Source: Morchella semilibera
Lineage: Eukaryota > Ascomycota > Pezizomycetes > Pezizales > Morchellaceae
Direction of reading: 5' to 3'
Assembly (NCBI GenBank): GCA_009192285.1
Contig: CM018606.1
Location: 1 to 64,000, forward strand
DNA length: 64,000 nucleotides
Shown piece after piece: positions 34,485 through 46,629 of this stretch. The notes beneath the pieces were generated by a model. It was not told the origin of the DNA, did no database searches, and worked only from the letters and a program-made list of their open reading frames with translations. A program made the translations under genes and the position numbers. Numbering within the stretch: the stretch's first letter is position 1; each line of letters starts with the position of its first letter.

Positions 34485-36017
34485 TAGTTTGTACTTTGGT
34501 CATATAATTAAATTAGCAACGCATGTGCGTCAAATGGCACCGCTCCCAGCACCCGTACGTCCACCCTAGTTTATCTTATAAACTTGGCCATATGGATCCC
34601 CCCTGCAATATGCATGCATGCTCTGTTGGGTGTGTGTATGCATGTGGTGTAGCGCAATTATATTAACCCGAGGATATTTGCACATGATAGCTAGCCCGGT
34701 ATATATATATCTACAGCGCTCGGAATGTATTTCAAATTGTACGAACAGCAAGAAGTAGGTACATGTATATAACTCAGAGAATATTAGTTTTTAAGCTGGG
34801 ATATTCTAATTTACAAGTTCCAGGGTCTACGTTGTCGTCAAGTGAGGTGAGAGCGATCCTACGTGACCTCTTATAATGTCTCAATTGATATGATATCACT
34901 GAAGTCATAGTACATCCGTACAATACATGTTTATGCGCATATTACTGTATGCTTGTGTGTCGCCCTGTTCTTGGGGGCGGTCTGCTGTGTCGGGTGATTG
35001 TTGAACAAATGGGCAACTCATGCATGACAGGAAATAGAAATTCGGAATCAGCCTTGAAATGATATATAATAACTCGGTCTATGATTGGAGCTGAAAATAT
35101 GTCTGCCTCCAACATGCTCCGAAAGTTGATTAGTCGGAATTGGTGGCCAAAGAGGGACTCAATTGATCAACGTATATATACATAAATTTTGAAAAGGACT
35201 CGATCGTCACCCCCGCATTTTTATATGCTTTATTGTGGAGGGAAATAATTTGGGGAGCTCGAGCGGGGAGTTGCTTCGCACATTGAACTAATAGGTTAGT
35301 ATCTAAAAGCATTTTTGATAGGCAGAGTTAATTTTCATCTCGGCCCTCCTCCGCTAAGCCCCGACACTAGCTGCAAGTGACAGGGTGAGAAGAGCTATGT
35401 ACGTGCCGTATGCCTGGAATTAGAATTGGGGATCTATGTCTTTTTAGTTAGTGGAAGCTCGCGATCGGTAACGTCTATTAGAAAAGAAGCAGAGGTTTGT
35501 TTTCCACGAATGGCACTCTTAATCTTCTGCTGCATGTGTTGGTCAGCTGGTGCTTGATATTCAACTACCTTTTTTAAATGTGATTGGAGGCTATTTATTG
35601 CCAAGTAGCAGAAAGAACTCTCGATCATTGTCCTTTCCGATCCTGCACATGGGGCTCCACTCATGCGCAGTGTTCAGTCATCTAAATACATGTACTCAAT
35701 ACAAAGCCATAGACATAATGGTGTGCATTAAGCTGGTCCCCAGCCTCTTCCTTGTAGAATCGAGAATATTTAGACTTCCTTAAAGGTTCACATCGATCCA
35801 CCGAAAGAATTAACGGAGCCCCTAATAAAACAGCCGCTACTGGCGATGCCTGGTGCCTCGCCTTTTCCTCTCAGACTCAATCCGGTTCGTCCTCATATTC
35901 AAAGTCTCCCCATTCAACTAAGAACACCCCAAGCCCTAGGCTTCGAGCTCGAGATCTCACCCTTTTCAACTTCGACAGGGCACCCCTCGGGATGGCCTCA
36001 CTCTATATTCACCAAGA
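34485..36017. other. Intergenic stretch
   Basis: I find no supported gene. Short open frames overlap on both strands without recognisable domains, and no repeats of note are seen. Confidence 0.35.
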
Positions 36018-36683
36018 GTGATTGTCTCCTGGTTCCTCCTAGTCTTTCTTGTCTTTACAACTACTGCCCTCGCAGCCCCAGCCGGCCAAGGAAATGTCAC
36101 TCTTAGGGCCTATGGCGATACAGTCTTTGCGCCTGAGCCACATGGGCGTGGTACAGTTGGAATCCTGATAACTTGTACCACTACTTTTATTTTCTGTATC
36201 TGGACTGCTGTTCATCCAAACATCGTCCCCGGATGTATTGGGAGTCAGCGTTTGTATTACAAGACTGTACTCATGTTAGTCTCGATCATGGTGCCTGAGG
36301 GACTGGTGATATGCGCTATCGGCGAGTATCGTACAGCCAGGCGTCTCAAGAATTCCTGGCATAGACACGACTGGGAGAGCGTTAGTGAGGAGGCTAGGCT
36401 AAAGTTAGATATGAAGGAAATATATTCTACATCAGGCTGCCATCTGGATGGGCCTTCTGTTTGTTGGTTTTTACTTTTTTTCTGTCCTTTTCATCACAGT
36501 GGAGTCGTACTTGAGTTTGCGGGAAGTACCTCCGGAAATGTTTTTGGCCCCTTCTTGGACCGAATATTGGCCACATTTGTAAAATATTACTGGACGGAGC
36601 AACTGCACTATGTTTATTTTCTTTATATTTTTCTTGCAATTGTGTTTTCTCCGGTAATGACATTTATTGATTTTAAGATCTGA
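36018..36683 (+). CDS. Membrane protein of a large fungal family, probably truncated
   Basis: It opens with a signal-like hydrophobic segment (WFLLVFLVFTTTALAAP). Then comes GRGTVGILITCTTTFIFCIW, a pattern I know from a widespread uncharacterised ascomycete membrane-protein family that continues with TAVHPN, a loop and a second helix (MLVSIMVPEGLVICAIGEY). After about residue 135 the likeness fades and the rest reads as further hydrophobic helices. At 221 residues it is shorter than the usual family length of several hundred. An unspliced intron or decay after residue 135 is likely. Confidence 0.55.
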   Translation: MIVSWFLLVFLVFTTTALAAPAGQGNVTLRAYGDTVFAPEPHGRGTVGILITCTTTFIFCIWTAVHPNIVPGCIGSQRLYYKTVLMLVSIMVPEGLVICAIGEYRTARRLKNSWHRHDWESVSEEARLKLDMKEIYSTSGCHLDGPSVCWFLLFFCPFHHSGVVLEFAGSTSGNVFGPFLDRILATFVKYYWTEQLHYVYFLYIFLAIVFSPVMTFIDFKI

Positions 36684-39600
36684 GATATCGGCGGTGATAT
36701 CATGGGTTTTGAATATACAGTAGAGTAGATTAATACTCAAGAGTAGGCTGGGGTTTAGCTCAAGACGGTGAACTCGAATGAATACTACTTCCTGGGTCAT
36801 ATGTCGTGGTATAGCTGACAAAGTGTGTAATAGGAAGATTGTTCAGGCTATCTAGTATCTAGGGGCCTTGTTTGAAGTATTAGGATTGAGGAATATGTCA
36901 TTGAACGGAGGCATATTTATTTTCCAGGGGGATTATAGGGCCTCCGATTTATATATAGGCCTCAGTTAGATATGTGTATTAGTAGTTGGTATTAGACAGG
37001 AAGAGACGCGAATACTTTCCCAGGCTTTATAGACAGTACGAGACTTAGTAGATCAACCCGAGTATAGTGATTGGTAATAACTAACGGAACACAGAGATAC
37101 CTATTTTGGTAAAACGCCACCAAAATTTAGGTTTATACCCTCAGGGCTGCCCTGGTCCGGCCTCACGATAGGAAGAACGAATATCGTTAGCTGTCCAACA
37201 ACTGTACTTTGATTCAGTCAGACTAAAGTTCCATCACATATTACCTGTCGCTGTACAAACGAGGTCCCTTATATGGCCATAGAGTAAAGTCACATATATC
37301 TCTACCGCAATTAAATACAGTCCTAGGCAGCTCGATATGTGCTCGGGAGTAACACATATCATAACGGATATGGGTAACTAGGCAAGGTAGTGATACCTTA
37401 TGACGAGACATGTGTATTTTTGGCCTCCGGAATCAAGAGGGCCTGGTTGAGGAGGAGCAATAGCAGGGCTTGAGCGTGCCAAGGAATCAACGGTAAGCTC
37501 ATATTCCCTATTCTTTGCGGGAAATGGTTCTAAAACCCCAAACTAGTAGAACCATGTACTGAATCTGGAATAAAGCACAGGTATGAGATGAGCAAAAGGA
37601 GGAGGGTGGGGGGGGGGATCGATCTACTCAGGTTGGGTTCTGCATTGAGGAATGGTGAATTCGCTCATGAGCTAGCGCCCATACCTCTCTACCAGCACCC
37701 AAGAGGATTAACTAGTTAATTCCCAATACTAAAGTCTTTCGCAATATTTAGATCAATTGATCAACTAGGCAGCGTGTGATAGAAATAGCAAAAGTTGTCA
37801 TTGCTAGAGTTGATCGATTTTTCCAAAGTATTTATTATAACCCGGGGTGTATTGCTTTTCGTTTCTTTGACCCCACCCGTTTGCCATTTTTTTTTTTGTC
37901 TTCAAATTTTTTCTCTCTTTGTGTGTTTCAGGGTATATATAATATCCTCCTGCGTCCGGGGCCGCGGGTTGTGTCTGAGCCTTGCCTGATATTGCGTCTG
38001 TTCTCTTTTTCTATATAAATATAGAGATGCAATTCAATATATGCATATATAGGATCGAGTATGTCGAAGGTGTTTGAAACAACGTGACTATGCACCTTAT
38101 GATTAATCTCTACTGTTCTTTGCACATATCAAAACCACACTTTCTATCATGTAATACGCAGCGGGATGTTTAGATGTCAAACTGTTATTTACACCTAGAC
38201 TAGATCCGGCAACGGAAGAATTGGTGAGAAGCACGAAAGTATTATAATTTATTTGTACAGGCCTCTAGCTCTCTATGTAGGGGTCATATTGATTTTCTTC
38301 GTAACCAGTTGGTCACCTGGCCTGGTGTCGTTGTAGTTATGATCGAGATTTGATTAGATTTGACTGTAAGGACAATAACTATAATTGCAAGTGACAGTTT
38401 CTCATTATGACAAAACCCAACAGTAGGGAGAGGCAATCTTTGAATCAGGTGAGAGTTATATTCCAGCACCAGATTAGCAGGTTTAGCATAAAAGAGATGT
38501 TAGCTATGAATTCAGAGATATTAGAAGTCAGGGCCTCTTTAATTTTCTATGACCTTTGTCATAAACTTTACTTCTTGGAAGCATGTAGTGATATTACCAC
38601 ATTGGACCGCTGTCCGGTATGTTTCTCATTGCCACAGGAGAACATTATGTCTTAATTATTTCTGTATAAGACATAGTCATAGTCCAGTACTCAGTAGGAA
38701 TCCTCTACTGTCTACTTTGCCCCCTCCAGAGCTCAAATATCAGAACGTAACATTGCACTCTAGATCTTTGGGAGTGGTATCCGTGATGCTGCGGAATGAA
38801 AGACAGAGCATTCTTAATAAGATTGCACCGAATTGAGGTGATATATCGTAGGTCCTTAACTAACCTCCCCACGCCGCCCTCCAGAGACTTAGATGTTGTA
38901 ATGGGTGTTGCTTCCAAGCACAGTTAATGGTTGCGCCAAAGACTTTATATCCGTTACAACACATATATGTGACTTATATTAATGGTATATAAGATATCTC
39001 CTCTGTGTTTCAGTTTGATTAGCAACGAAGACTGGTGCACACCCTTGATCCTATACTACTAAAATCTCAATCAATCAATCAAAACTAGATACAACGCCAA
39101 AACCGGGACGATTCATGCGGTATCAGACATGGGAAAACTCAACAACGGCAGACAAGTCTGATCCGTATTGGAAAAGGAAGATATACGATGCCGTAGGGTT
39201 TTTCCAGATCAAGTAAAAGGGATTGAGGACAGACTATATGGGTTTGAAGATGGAGAAGAAATTTGTGCAGGATTTAAATTGAAGTAAAGATATGTTTTTG
39301 CTATGGGGTACTTGCCTAGCGAATGATGGGACTTGAGACAGCGGGCGTGCCGGTTGGTTAGTGTTGAGGAAGGAGGGAGGAGGAGAAGTTTCTTAGTTTG
39401 TTTGTTTTTGTTTTTGTTTTTGTTTTTGTTTTTGGTTTGTTTGTTTGTCGGGAGGAGAATTACAGTATAAATAAACAAATATAAAACTAGACCTAGGCAC
39501 GTAATGAATTAAACAAAAAAAAAAAAAAAACTAGCTCTAGACATAATGAAAACCCCCGAGTGATTCACTATGCCGCACTCGTTGATTACAAACAAACTTT

Positions 39601-40071
39601 TGTTGAGCTATGACATCGAGCGAGGATCAGAATAGGAAAGTCACGACGACCACAACCGCCACAACCGCAAGCCCACGCGCATGTAGTCTTCTAGCATAGA
39701 TATTTCAAAACCAACCTTGATGATACAGTAACTGGTAATTTTGAGGACATTGTAGTAATTAGGTTTAAGGACAAGTATTTGATAGACTTGTGTATAGGAC
39801 ATACCAAAATATTGTGTAACTAAGTGATTATTTAAGCCTTGTATTGTCTACTAGGATGACGACTTTTAAACGCTAATTATCATTCTTTCCTCTTATTTTT
39901 GGCCATCCCAGGGAGGTATTCGCCCGCATTCTACTCAGCTCATGGTATGAGGTGCAAGGCGCGACAAGTCACCAATCTATTGAATAGAATTATTGAGCCG
40001 TAGTAGTCTATTTAATGTTATCTAACTCGTCTCTGGCCTTACCTAGCGTGCCAGGAATATAAAAAGCTCTC
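36684..40071. other. Long intergenic stretch
   Basis: No supported gene. It holds a run of ten G (37,608-37,617), a TTTTTG-repeat tract (39,400-39,435) and a 17-base A run near 39,515. Several 60-95 residue open frames lack domain or composition support. Confidence 0.35.
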
Positions 40072-41021
40072 CTATCCAATATTCTCGAAGCCCCCTAAGC
40101 AAAAACAACCTGGGGCACAACTGGTCTCATGATCTATAAACATCTCACAAAACTCCTCGTCTCTCCTATTCTTCTTCGGCCTAAGTAACCGAATCTCCAC
40201 AGCAAACTCCTTTAACGCATGTTCCTTGACCGTCCCGTCATTCCAAGCATCCATTTGATCCCACACCATGTCCCACGTTTGCTGCGAATTTGTTATCAAG
40301 ATCCGCCTTTCGCAATGTGCGCCCTCCTCGCGATCCCTTGACTTTGCAAAATCGACCTTACTATGCGTTGACTCCAGGAACCAGCCACGCTTTGGCTGCA
40401 TATGCCTTTTCAAAAGGACAGCATCTGAACTGGCGGCCTGAAGAAGGATCTTCTCCATCCATGACGGCTCAAGTGAAGACACCAAAAGCCCAAACGGACC
40501 GCCTGGGCCGAGACCACCACCAGAACCGGGGCCACCAGAGCCAAACAAACCACCCACCCACGAACGGAGGCGTCCAAAAAGCGAGCTAGCCAGCGGAATA
40601 GCGGACCCTATCCCGATGAGTGTTGCACCTATAGTGGTGAAAGCCCCGGTCATCGCCATCGACTGTATCACGGCAAATGCTGAACCCGCAGCTACACTAC
40701 CGATAGAAGATTGCCAGCCAGCCGCGATTGAGCCTTATTGAACATAACAGAGTAAGTATAAAGTGCTGTGGAGTATAGGTGGATCGATTTTTGGACATTA
40801 CCCAAAATAGGTCCCGCTGGGCCAAACCCAATAGCCAACGGAACAACAATGCATGCAATCCCCAGACCAATTCCAAGGCAGGCAAAGGTAAACTTCCATG
40901 GATTCTCCCTTGCGTACTCGATGAGGTCATCCAAAGCTTCGCCGGGGTTGGCAATGTAGTATTGGAGATTTCGTTTGCCGGTTCGGCCAAGCTTCTTCAG
41001 GAGCCACCAGATCTGATCCAT
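40072..41021 (-). CDS. Interferon-alpha-inducible 6-16 (IFI6/27-like) family protein
   Basis: Two exons, 41,021-40,802 and 40,733-40,072, joined by a 68 bp intron (40,734-40,801; GTAATG...AATAAG), give 293 residues. The N-terminal part has an amphipathic start and a first helix (KFTFACLGIGLGIACIVVPL). The family signature GFGPAGPILGG crosses the splice and continues as SIAAGWQSSIGSVAAGSAFAVIQSMAMTG split over two helices. A Gly/Pro-rich loop leads to a soluble C-terminal domain of about 130 residues. Animal members act in mitochondria and apoptosis. Fungal members have no settled role; membrane insertion is the safe inference. The exact restoration of the signature by the intron supports the model. 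Confidence 0.8.
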
Positions 41022-41884
41022 GGTTTCCGCTGTGGGGGAGGGATATTAGCAATTTGGTTATAGAAGTAGGGAAGGAAAAAACTATTAGGTGGTATATATA
41101 CCTGCTGCAAATCAGATGGATGTGTGTTGTACGTTCTGTGTTAATTAGTGTGAGCATTCGTCGGTGGAGTGGTAGTACTAGGTCATGGCTTTATAACAAC
41201 AATTTGCTTGGTGGACAGGTTCAGGCATCCAATATTTCAGGCATCCCCTTGATCAGGGATACAGTTCATGCAATTGTGTCGGCTTGATGTGTGAGTCTCA
41301 TGTGCCTTTCCGTGATTCCCGTTTTGGATATGATATTCTGAAACCGTGCGCAGTGGGAGGGCCTATGGTAGAAGAATGGGCTGTAACCTTCATCTAAGCA
41401 GCTCCTACCTTGCAGAAAACGGCACACCAATCATATAATATTATATAGATCCCAAAGCATCATTTAGGAGCTGAGTCCTGGAACAACCTCAGGGTTAGGG
41501 TTAGGTTCAGAGATGAGAGAAGCTTTCCTTCACCAACCGCCCGAAACCCTTTTTATACCCCCGATATATACTCTCTATTCCATCGTCGGAAGTATACATG
41601 TGCACCTTCCTATGAGGTTCATTTGTCTCCATAGAGTTCATATATAAAAGCCTCACCACGATATAAGTCTAAAACCCATAATAAGCTCGATTCGGCCGAT
41701 AGTGCTGATTTGTGCCTCTCCTCTCGATCTCCCTCTCGTATCATGTATCGTCAGCGAGAAATTTTGTGGATTGACTGGTTCGCTGGAGCCGCTAGGGCCG
41801 TCGGGGTCGTTGATCTAAGCGCCGAATCTAACGAATCAAGCAGCGATTCAAGCGACCATCAATCATGCAGGTAAGCGGCTACAG

Positions 41885-41976
41885 TACTCAAACAGGTAAC
41901 AAGTACCGAAACTGCAGTTGTACTGTATTTGTGTATTTCCCTTGTATATTCGGGTACCTCTCACCTGCCGCAAGTA
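41885..41976. mobile_element. Small inverted-repeat element (family GGTACCCGAATAT), copy 1
   Basis: 92 bp. The left arm AACAGGTAACAAGTACCGAA is mirrored by TTCGGGTACCTCTCACCTGC on the right, about 30 bp imperfect. The same arms bound the element at 46,630-46,757. The target duplication is not clear. Confidence 0.65.
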
Positions 41977-42878
41977 GTGTCTACTGTATATTAGTGAATG
42001 CCTACTCGGTCGTTAATTAAAAAGTCGGAATATTTAGTAGGTTATAAGCATTCGGGTGCAACAATATCCGACTACTTAATTAACGCGCGAGTACCTACTT
42101 GTAGTTATGAAATTGACCTGGCAAAACGAGCATTATTACACTATCAGATATACGATGCTTTATTGAATAAATGGTATTAACGATTATTTTATAATTAATA
42201 GGGCGTGTGGGAGCCTTGTCCCTATGGGCCAGAAGTCTTGGAGAATATAGCTACATGTAGTGCTTAATAAAAATTTAGGGTAATACATGATAAATGAAAG
42301 TTTGCTGACAAACTTTTTTGCTGATGCAAGGGGCAGATATGCAGGAGGCATGAGCGCCTTCTAGCTGGAGATGAGTTGTCCGGGAATGGAGTACTTGCAA
42401 CATTTACAATCACAAGTCTACGAGATTATGGATATCCTCTGAGATTGTTCTGTGCTTCTTGGAGTAGAACAATCCAGTCATACTAGCTTAAGACGGTTGA
42501 GCTGGGGGACTTTTTCGTGAGAAATAGATGTTGTGGACTAGGGGAGCAGTATCGTGAAAGAGACTCTTTAACAATGTGGGTGGATAGGTGTTACATGGAC
42601 ACCACAAGCGTTGTCCTTCACATGTATACAGAGAATCAACACCGGCACCTCCCACAATTGAAGATGGCTGTCGTATATGACGGGGTGAGCGTGGTGTCCT
42701 GGGGACTGTATATGTTGTTTTTAGTTTGATCTATGATTACCGATTTACACTAGACGAGTTGGAGAAAAAAATACGGTCACTCTATCTTAGGCTTGTTTAC
42801 ATCCTCCGGCCCTGTAAGTATGACAAATTATCTAGTTGATAGATACGAAGCAACCTATATAAGTGTATGTTCACAGCC

Positions 42879-43011
42879 AGTATACAATACGTATTTTTTT
42901 TTTTTTAAGTCATAATTTCATTGGATTCTGGGTACAAGAATGTTGCGTGCAGGGAGTCCCTATGGCATAAACAAAACCTAACATAAACAAAACCTAGTAT
43001 ACAATACGTAT
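42879..43011 (-). mobile_element. Short retroposed insertion with 16 bp target duplication
   Basis: AGTATACAATACGTAT occurs at 42,879-42,894 and again at 42,996-43,011. Between them is about 101 bp starting with some 15 T. On the minus strand this is a body with two AGGTTTTGTTTATG copies and a 3' poly-A tail. Long target duplications and an A tail are the marks of LINE-driven insertion, so this is a SINE or a 5'-truncated LINE end. The duplication is perfect, so it is young. Confidence 0.85.
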
Positions 43012-43062
43012 ACATGTATCAATTATATATACTTGTAATTAACTGGCGTGCCTCCTTGGATA

Positions 43063-43080
43063 GGTTAGGGTTAGGGTTAA
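43063..43080. repeat. Interstitial TTAGGG tract
   Basis: Canonical GGTTAGGGTTAGGGTTAA. It differs from the terminal TTAGTTAGGG variant. Similar shorter tracts lie near 11,900, 41,491, 43,217 and 46,810. Confidence 0.8.
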
Positions 43081-43674
43081 ATTCAACCAATGCTATTTAT
43101 CATTGCTATCAATCATTCAATCTCACATATGCTTCCTACCATACGATTAAATTTCCCTCGGCATTGAGAGAGCAAGCTCAATCCCGATTGGGGGAAACCT
43201 TTTGTGCCCACCACGGGGTTAGGGTTATCACTACAATTCAGGCAACCCACCCCAATCACCAACCCTCCAGCACTTTCCCCTCCTTCGAGGCTATGCTGAC
43301 ACCCTCAAGAAAGTTCAAGCCGACCCTATTCTCTTCTTATTCGCTGTGTGTTCGCATTCACTGTTCATGTCCGGCAGCTATAGTGGCTAGCTCTGTCTAT
43401 CAATAACGTGACCTTTGCTAACTCACCCACTCCCACCCTCTACTCACACAGAGAAGCACACAATCTTTTCCCCTGTCTGAGCCATACACAGCAGATAGCA
43501 AATCGTACTCATCTAGCCTAGTCTTGGAGTCTCAAAAGCACGAACTTTCGTTACAGATTAATTAATTGGATTGGATTGGATCGAATATTGGAGACATCAA
43601 GCACCATCCCAAAGCGCCCCATTCTCCCAGAGTACAATTATAGCAAGTCGACTTGACTTGCTACCACAGCCATC

Positions 43675-45954
43675 ATGGAGAGTGTTGCCAGTAGGGATTG
43701 GTGCCCCTGGGATGAGTTTGGCGGTGGGGTATATGTGGGGTCGGGGTCACAGGGACATGGAGTGGTGGAATCTAAGAGGGGGGGAAACGATGGGAAGGAG
43801 GAGGAGAAGGGCCAGCTTGAGGAGTATATTGAATCCGAGGGGAAGGGGGCATTGGAGGGGGAGGAAGGTGCATTGGAGGGGGAGAGTGAATCTGAGAACG
43901 AGGGGGAATCCGAAGACGAAGATTTTTCCAACGGTCGAGGGTGTCGTCTTGGGGTCTCCATCGATGGAGTGGAGAGATACAATGGGGAGGATCAATGGGC
44001 GTATAATAGGGCCGGAGGATATGGGTATGGGGACGGGGAAAAACTGGCTGATGGAGACCGGATGATCTGGGTCTGCGGAATCTGCAATGTATCCGTCAAC
44101 ATCTTTGCACGGGACGACCATATCAATTCCCGCTCTCACCTTAGAGCCGCTAGGAAGGTTTCTAGCGAAAATCTTGCACCAAAATCATCCAGGACAGAGT
44201 ATTTACCTATGTGGCGGTGTACAGTGTGCGATGATGAAATGTCCGTCTTTCTCAGAGAAGAGCATATACTCGGAAAGCAACATCTACGCATGTTCCGGAA
44301 GCATCAAACCCAGAATGGATCCTCCTCTTCAGTAGACCCAGATGGATCTCATACGCCCGATGAGCCTTGGGAGTGTGACGATACCGACGACGAGACCACC
44401 ATTCCTGGGGTCTCCTCCGCCTCTTACAAACACAAACCGAGAGAAACCTTCTATTGCATCACCTGCACCGCCGAGTTTGATCTCTCCATGGAAGAATATC
44501 ACCTTGCTGGTGCTGGGACCTGGGGTTGTAATATGTGCTCAAAGACCATGCACTCCGCGGTAAGAGAGGTACATTTGGAGAGCGGAGGACACAAGGCTAT
44601 AGCGGGTCAATACGAATCACAGCTTGACTTCCACTGCAAGGTCTGTCGGAGGTATTATTCACCAATCGATAAAGAGAGACATCTTGCGGGGAAGGATCAT
44701 GAACAGATGGTTGCCCGGAGAAGGCTGGACATAAAACACCTAGAGGAGCTCGAGATAACGGAATCGTCAGGTTCACTCCCGGATGCCGTCCAATCCCGTT
44801 GGACCGGCAAGGGGAAAAAGATTTTAGAACCGGAGGACATGAAGAAGGAGGAGGAGGAGGGAGAGAAAGAGAAGGGATCTGTAGTTGACCCATGGGCGTG
44901 TGATATATGCGGCGAGCCTGTCCTAGCTACGCTACTCAGCACTCGTCGCGCATGTGGCTGTCCGTTCCCCGGACCTCCTAATAAACCACAGCCCTCCCCT
45001 ACAAAAACAGGAAATCGACCCAAGGGTACCCCCCACCGCGACGCCCGCTACATGCGGCTCCCAATGGCAAGCAAAGACGGCCACCTCAATGGAAAGAAAC
45101 ACCTGAGGAAGGTGGCGTCAGAGCAGGGGAAAGGAGAGGAAATGGAAGGTGTAAAGGAAAATGCGAACGCGGCAGCTGGAAAGCCCACAAAGACCCAAAC
45201 CCCAAAGAAGAAAAAGGCTCCTGAACCGGAGGAGAAGCGGTACTGCGACGTGTGCAATAAGTTTAAATGCGCGGCGGGGATGGCGGATCATCTGAGGAGC
45301 ATGAAGCATAAGAGGAAGGCGGCTGCAAAGCAAGCACTTGCAAAGCAAGCACCCGCAAAACCCCAAGCCGCCGTTCAGAGTTCGCAGGTAGCTCAACCCA
45401 AGCCAGCGCCGGTGATCCCGCCTCAGCTGTTCCCGCCCCAGGTAGCACCACGGGCTCCGCCTCAACCTGCGCCGGCGGTCTCACCTCAGCCCGCACCTCA
45501 ATTCCGGCCACACCTGGCACCGCAGAACCTACCCCAGCTGGCGACGCAGACGCTACCTCAGCCAGTGTTGTGGGGTATGTCCCAGCCGGCCCCGTGGTTC
45601 TGGCCTCAACCACTAGTACCACAGCTCCAACCTCAAATGATTCCGAGGATCTTACATCAGATGGGGCCCCCGTCCCTACCTCAGTTGGCGTCCTGGAACC
45701 TCCCCCAGGCGGTGCCGCGGGTCGTTTCTCAACCGGTGCTACAGGTCCCACCTCAACCGGCGCCGCGTGTTCTTCCCCAACCGGTCCCACAAGCTCCAGC
45801 TGCCAATCCATCATTATCGTACATACCATACATCACGGTCATGGGGGATAGGTTCTATTGTCAGCTTTGTAAGAGGGAGAGGCAATCTGTGGGTATAGAG
45901 TCACATATAAAGAGCAAAAGTCATAAGAGGTTGGTGGCTGCTGCAGGGTCGTGA
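43675..45954 (+). CDS. Multi-zinc-finger protein (U1/matrin-type C2H2), paralogue of the 13-15.5 kb gene
   Basis: 759 residues, intronless as read. An acidic N-terminus precedes fingers around WVCGICNVSVNIFARDDH, MWRCTVCDDEMSVFLREEH, FYCITCTAEFDLSMEEYH, WGCNMCSKTMHSAVREVH, FHCKVCRRYYSPIDKERH, WACDICGEPV...DGHLNGKKH, YCDVCNKFKCAAGMADH and finally FYCQLCKRERQSVGIESH. Fingers correspond one-to-one in order with the 12,984-15,538 gene, so the two are paralogues. The sixth finger is split by about 45 residues of unrelated proline-rich sequence: an unspliced intron without obvious sites, or an in-frame insertion. A PQPAPxxL-type repeat of about eight residues fills the region before the last finger. 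RNA or protein binding in the nucleus is the family-based guess. Confidence 0.8.
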   Translation: MESVASRDWCPWDEFGGGVYVGSGSQGHGVVESKRGGNDGKEEEKGQLEEYIESEGKGALEGEEGALEGESESENEGESEDEDFSNGRGCRLGVSIDGVERYNGEDQWAYNRAGGYGYGDGEKLADGDRMIWVCGICNVSVNIFARDDHINSRSHLRAARKVSSENLAPKSSRTEYLPMWRCTVCDDEMSVFLREEHILGKQHLRMFRKHQTQNGSSSSVDPDGSHTPDEPWECDDTDDETTIPGVSSASYKHKPRETFYCITCTAEFDLSMEEYHLAGAGTWGCNMCSKTMHSAVREVHLESGGHKAIAGQYESQLDFHCKVCRRYYSPIDKERHLAGKDHEQMVARRRLDIKHLEELEITESSGSLPDAVQSRWTGKGKKILEPEDMKKEEEEGEKEKGSVVDPWACDICGEPVLATLLSTRRACGCPFPGPPNKPQPSPTKTGNRPKGTPHRDARYMRLPMASKDGHLNGKKHLRKVASEQGKGEEMEGVKENANAAAGKPTKTQTPKKKKAPEPEEKRYCDVCNKFKCAAGMADHLRSMKHKRKAAAKQALAKQAPAKPQAAVQSSQVAQPKPAPVIPPQLFPPQVAPRAPPQPAPAVSPQPAPQFRPHLAPQNLPQLATQTLPQPVLWGMSQPAPWFWPQPLVPQLQPQMIPRILHQMGPPSLPQLASWNLPQAVPRVVSQPVLQVPPQPAPRVLPQPVPQAPAANPSLSYIPYITVMGDRFYCQLCKRERQSVGIESHIKSKSHKRLVAAAGS

Positions 45955-46462
45955 GGAAGACGTCCCATATAGTTGAGAATACACATATCCGTATTCCCGA
46001 CGATCATATCTCTTCAGGAAATGTACGGTGGTTGGCTTCGGATTGGTTTCTTTCATTTCAATTTCATTCATGACTTCGAAAGGATTTGATAATTGAGGGA
46101 TTATCTGAAATTACTGTGATGTATAGTTTGAACTTTGTCACCCACATATGGAAGTTATTTCTCCTGTTCGGGCTCCGGTTGGCGGGTCTATAAAAAAAAG
46201 GGAAACTATTGGCCGGTTTAACCGAGTGATATGGTATGATTATAGGGAGGTCGATGTATAGATCACCCTCTTTTGAATTTGGCTTCATTGTGAGATGGGG
46301 ACCTAGAGTTACCAATGCCATAGCTCGTGAGAATGACAAGTACTTCTACTTGTCTACATTTATAGGTGCGCCGGGCTTAAGGGTGGTAACGCGGCCTGGT
46401 ATTTTCTGCAGAGCTACCCAGATTGAGGTAGTATTTCAGACAGAACTTGTATATATGCTTGT
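45955..46462. other. Intergenic stretch
   Basis: No supported gene or repeat. It separates the zinc-finger gene from a group of foldback elements. Confidence 0.35.
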
Positions 46463-46600
46463 ACATACTCGCGTACAGGAATAAGAACCAGAAAATGTAG
46501 GTGACAATACAGGGATTATTTGTATGGAGTGGCGGAGCTCTGCCATACAAATAACCCTATTGCATTTTCTGGTTCTTTCCCCTACCCCCGAGTATGTGGG
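46463..46600. mobile_element. Foldback element with long inverted arms
   Basis: AAGAACCAGAAAATG at 46,483 is mirrored at 46,563-46,577. GGATTATTTGTATGG is mirrored by CCATACAAATAACC across a turn of about 15 bases, and ACATACTCG pairs with CGAGTATGT at the outer ends. Nearly the whole ~138 bp can pair. It is non-coding, MITE-like. Confidence 0.75.
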
Positions 46601-46629
46601 TAAGTGATCACTTTTTGCGACACCCTACT

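Larger units (their letters stand above)
41022..43674. other. Intergenic stretch with small mobile elements
   Basis: It contains short interstitial TTAGGG tracts (near 41,491, 43,063 and 43,217), a small inverted-repeat element and a retroposed fragment, listed separately. Open frames here are short and unconvincing. Confidence 0.4.

Noticed and set aside
38284-38836. ORFs of 61-95 residues around 38.3-38.8 kb
   Set aside because: Mutually overlapping, with no conserved motif or splice pattern.
45570-45851. Plus-strand ORF within the second zinc-finger gene
   Set aside because: Out-of-frame shadow of the proline-rich repeat.
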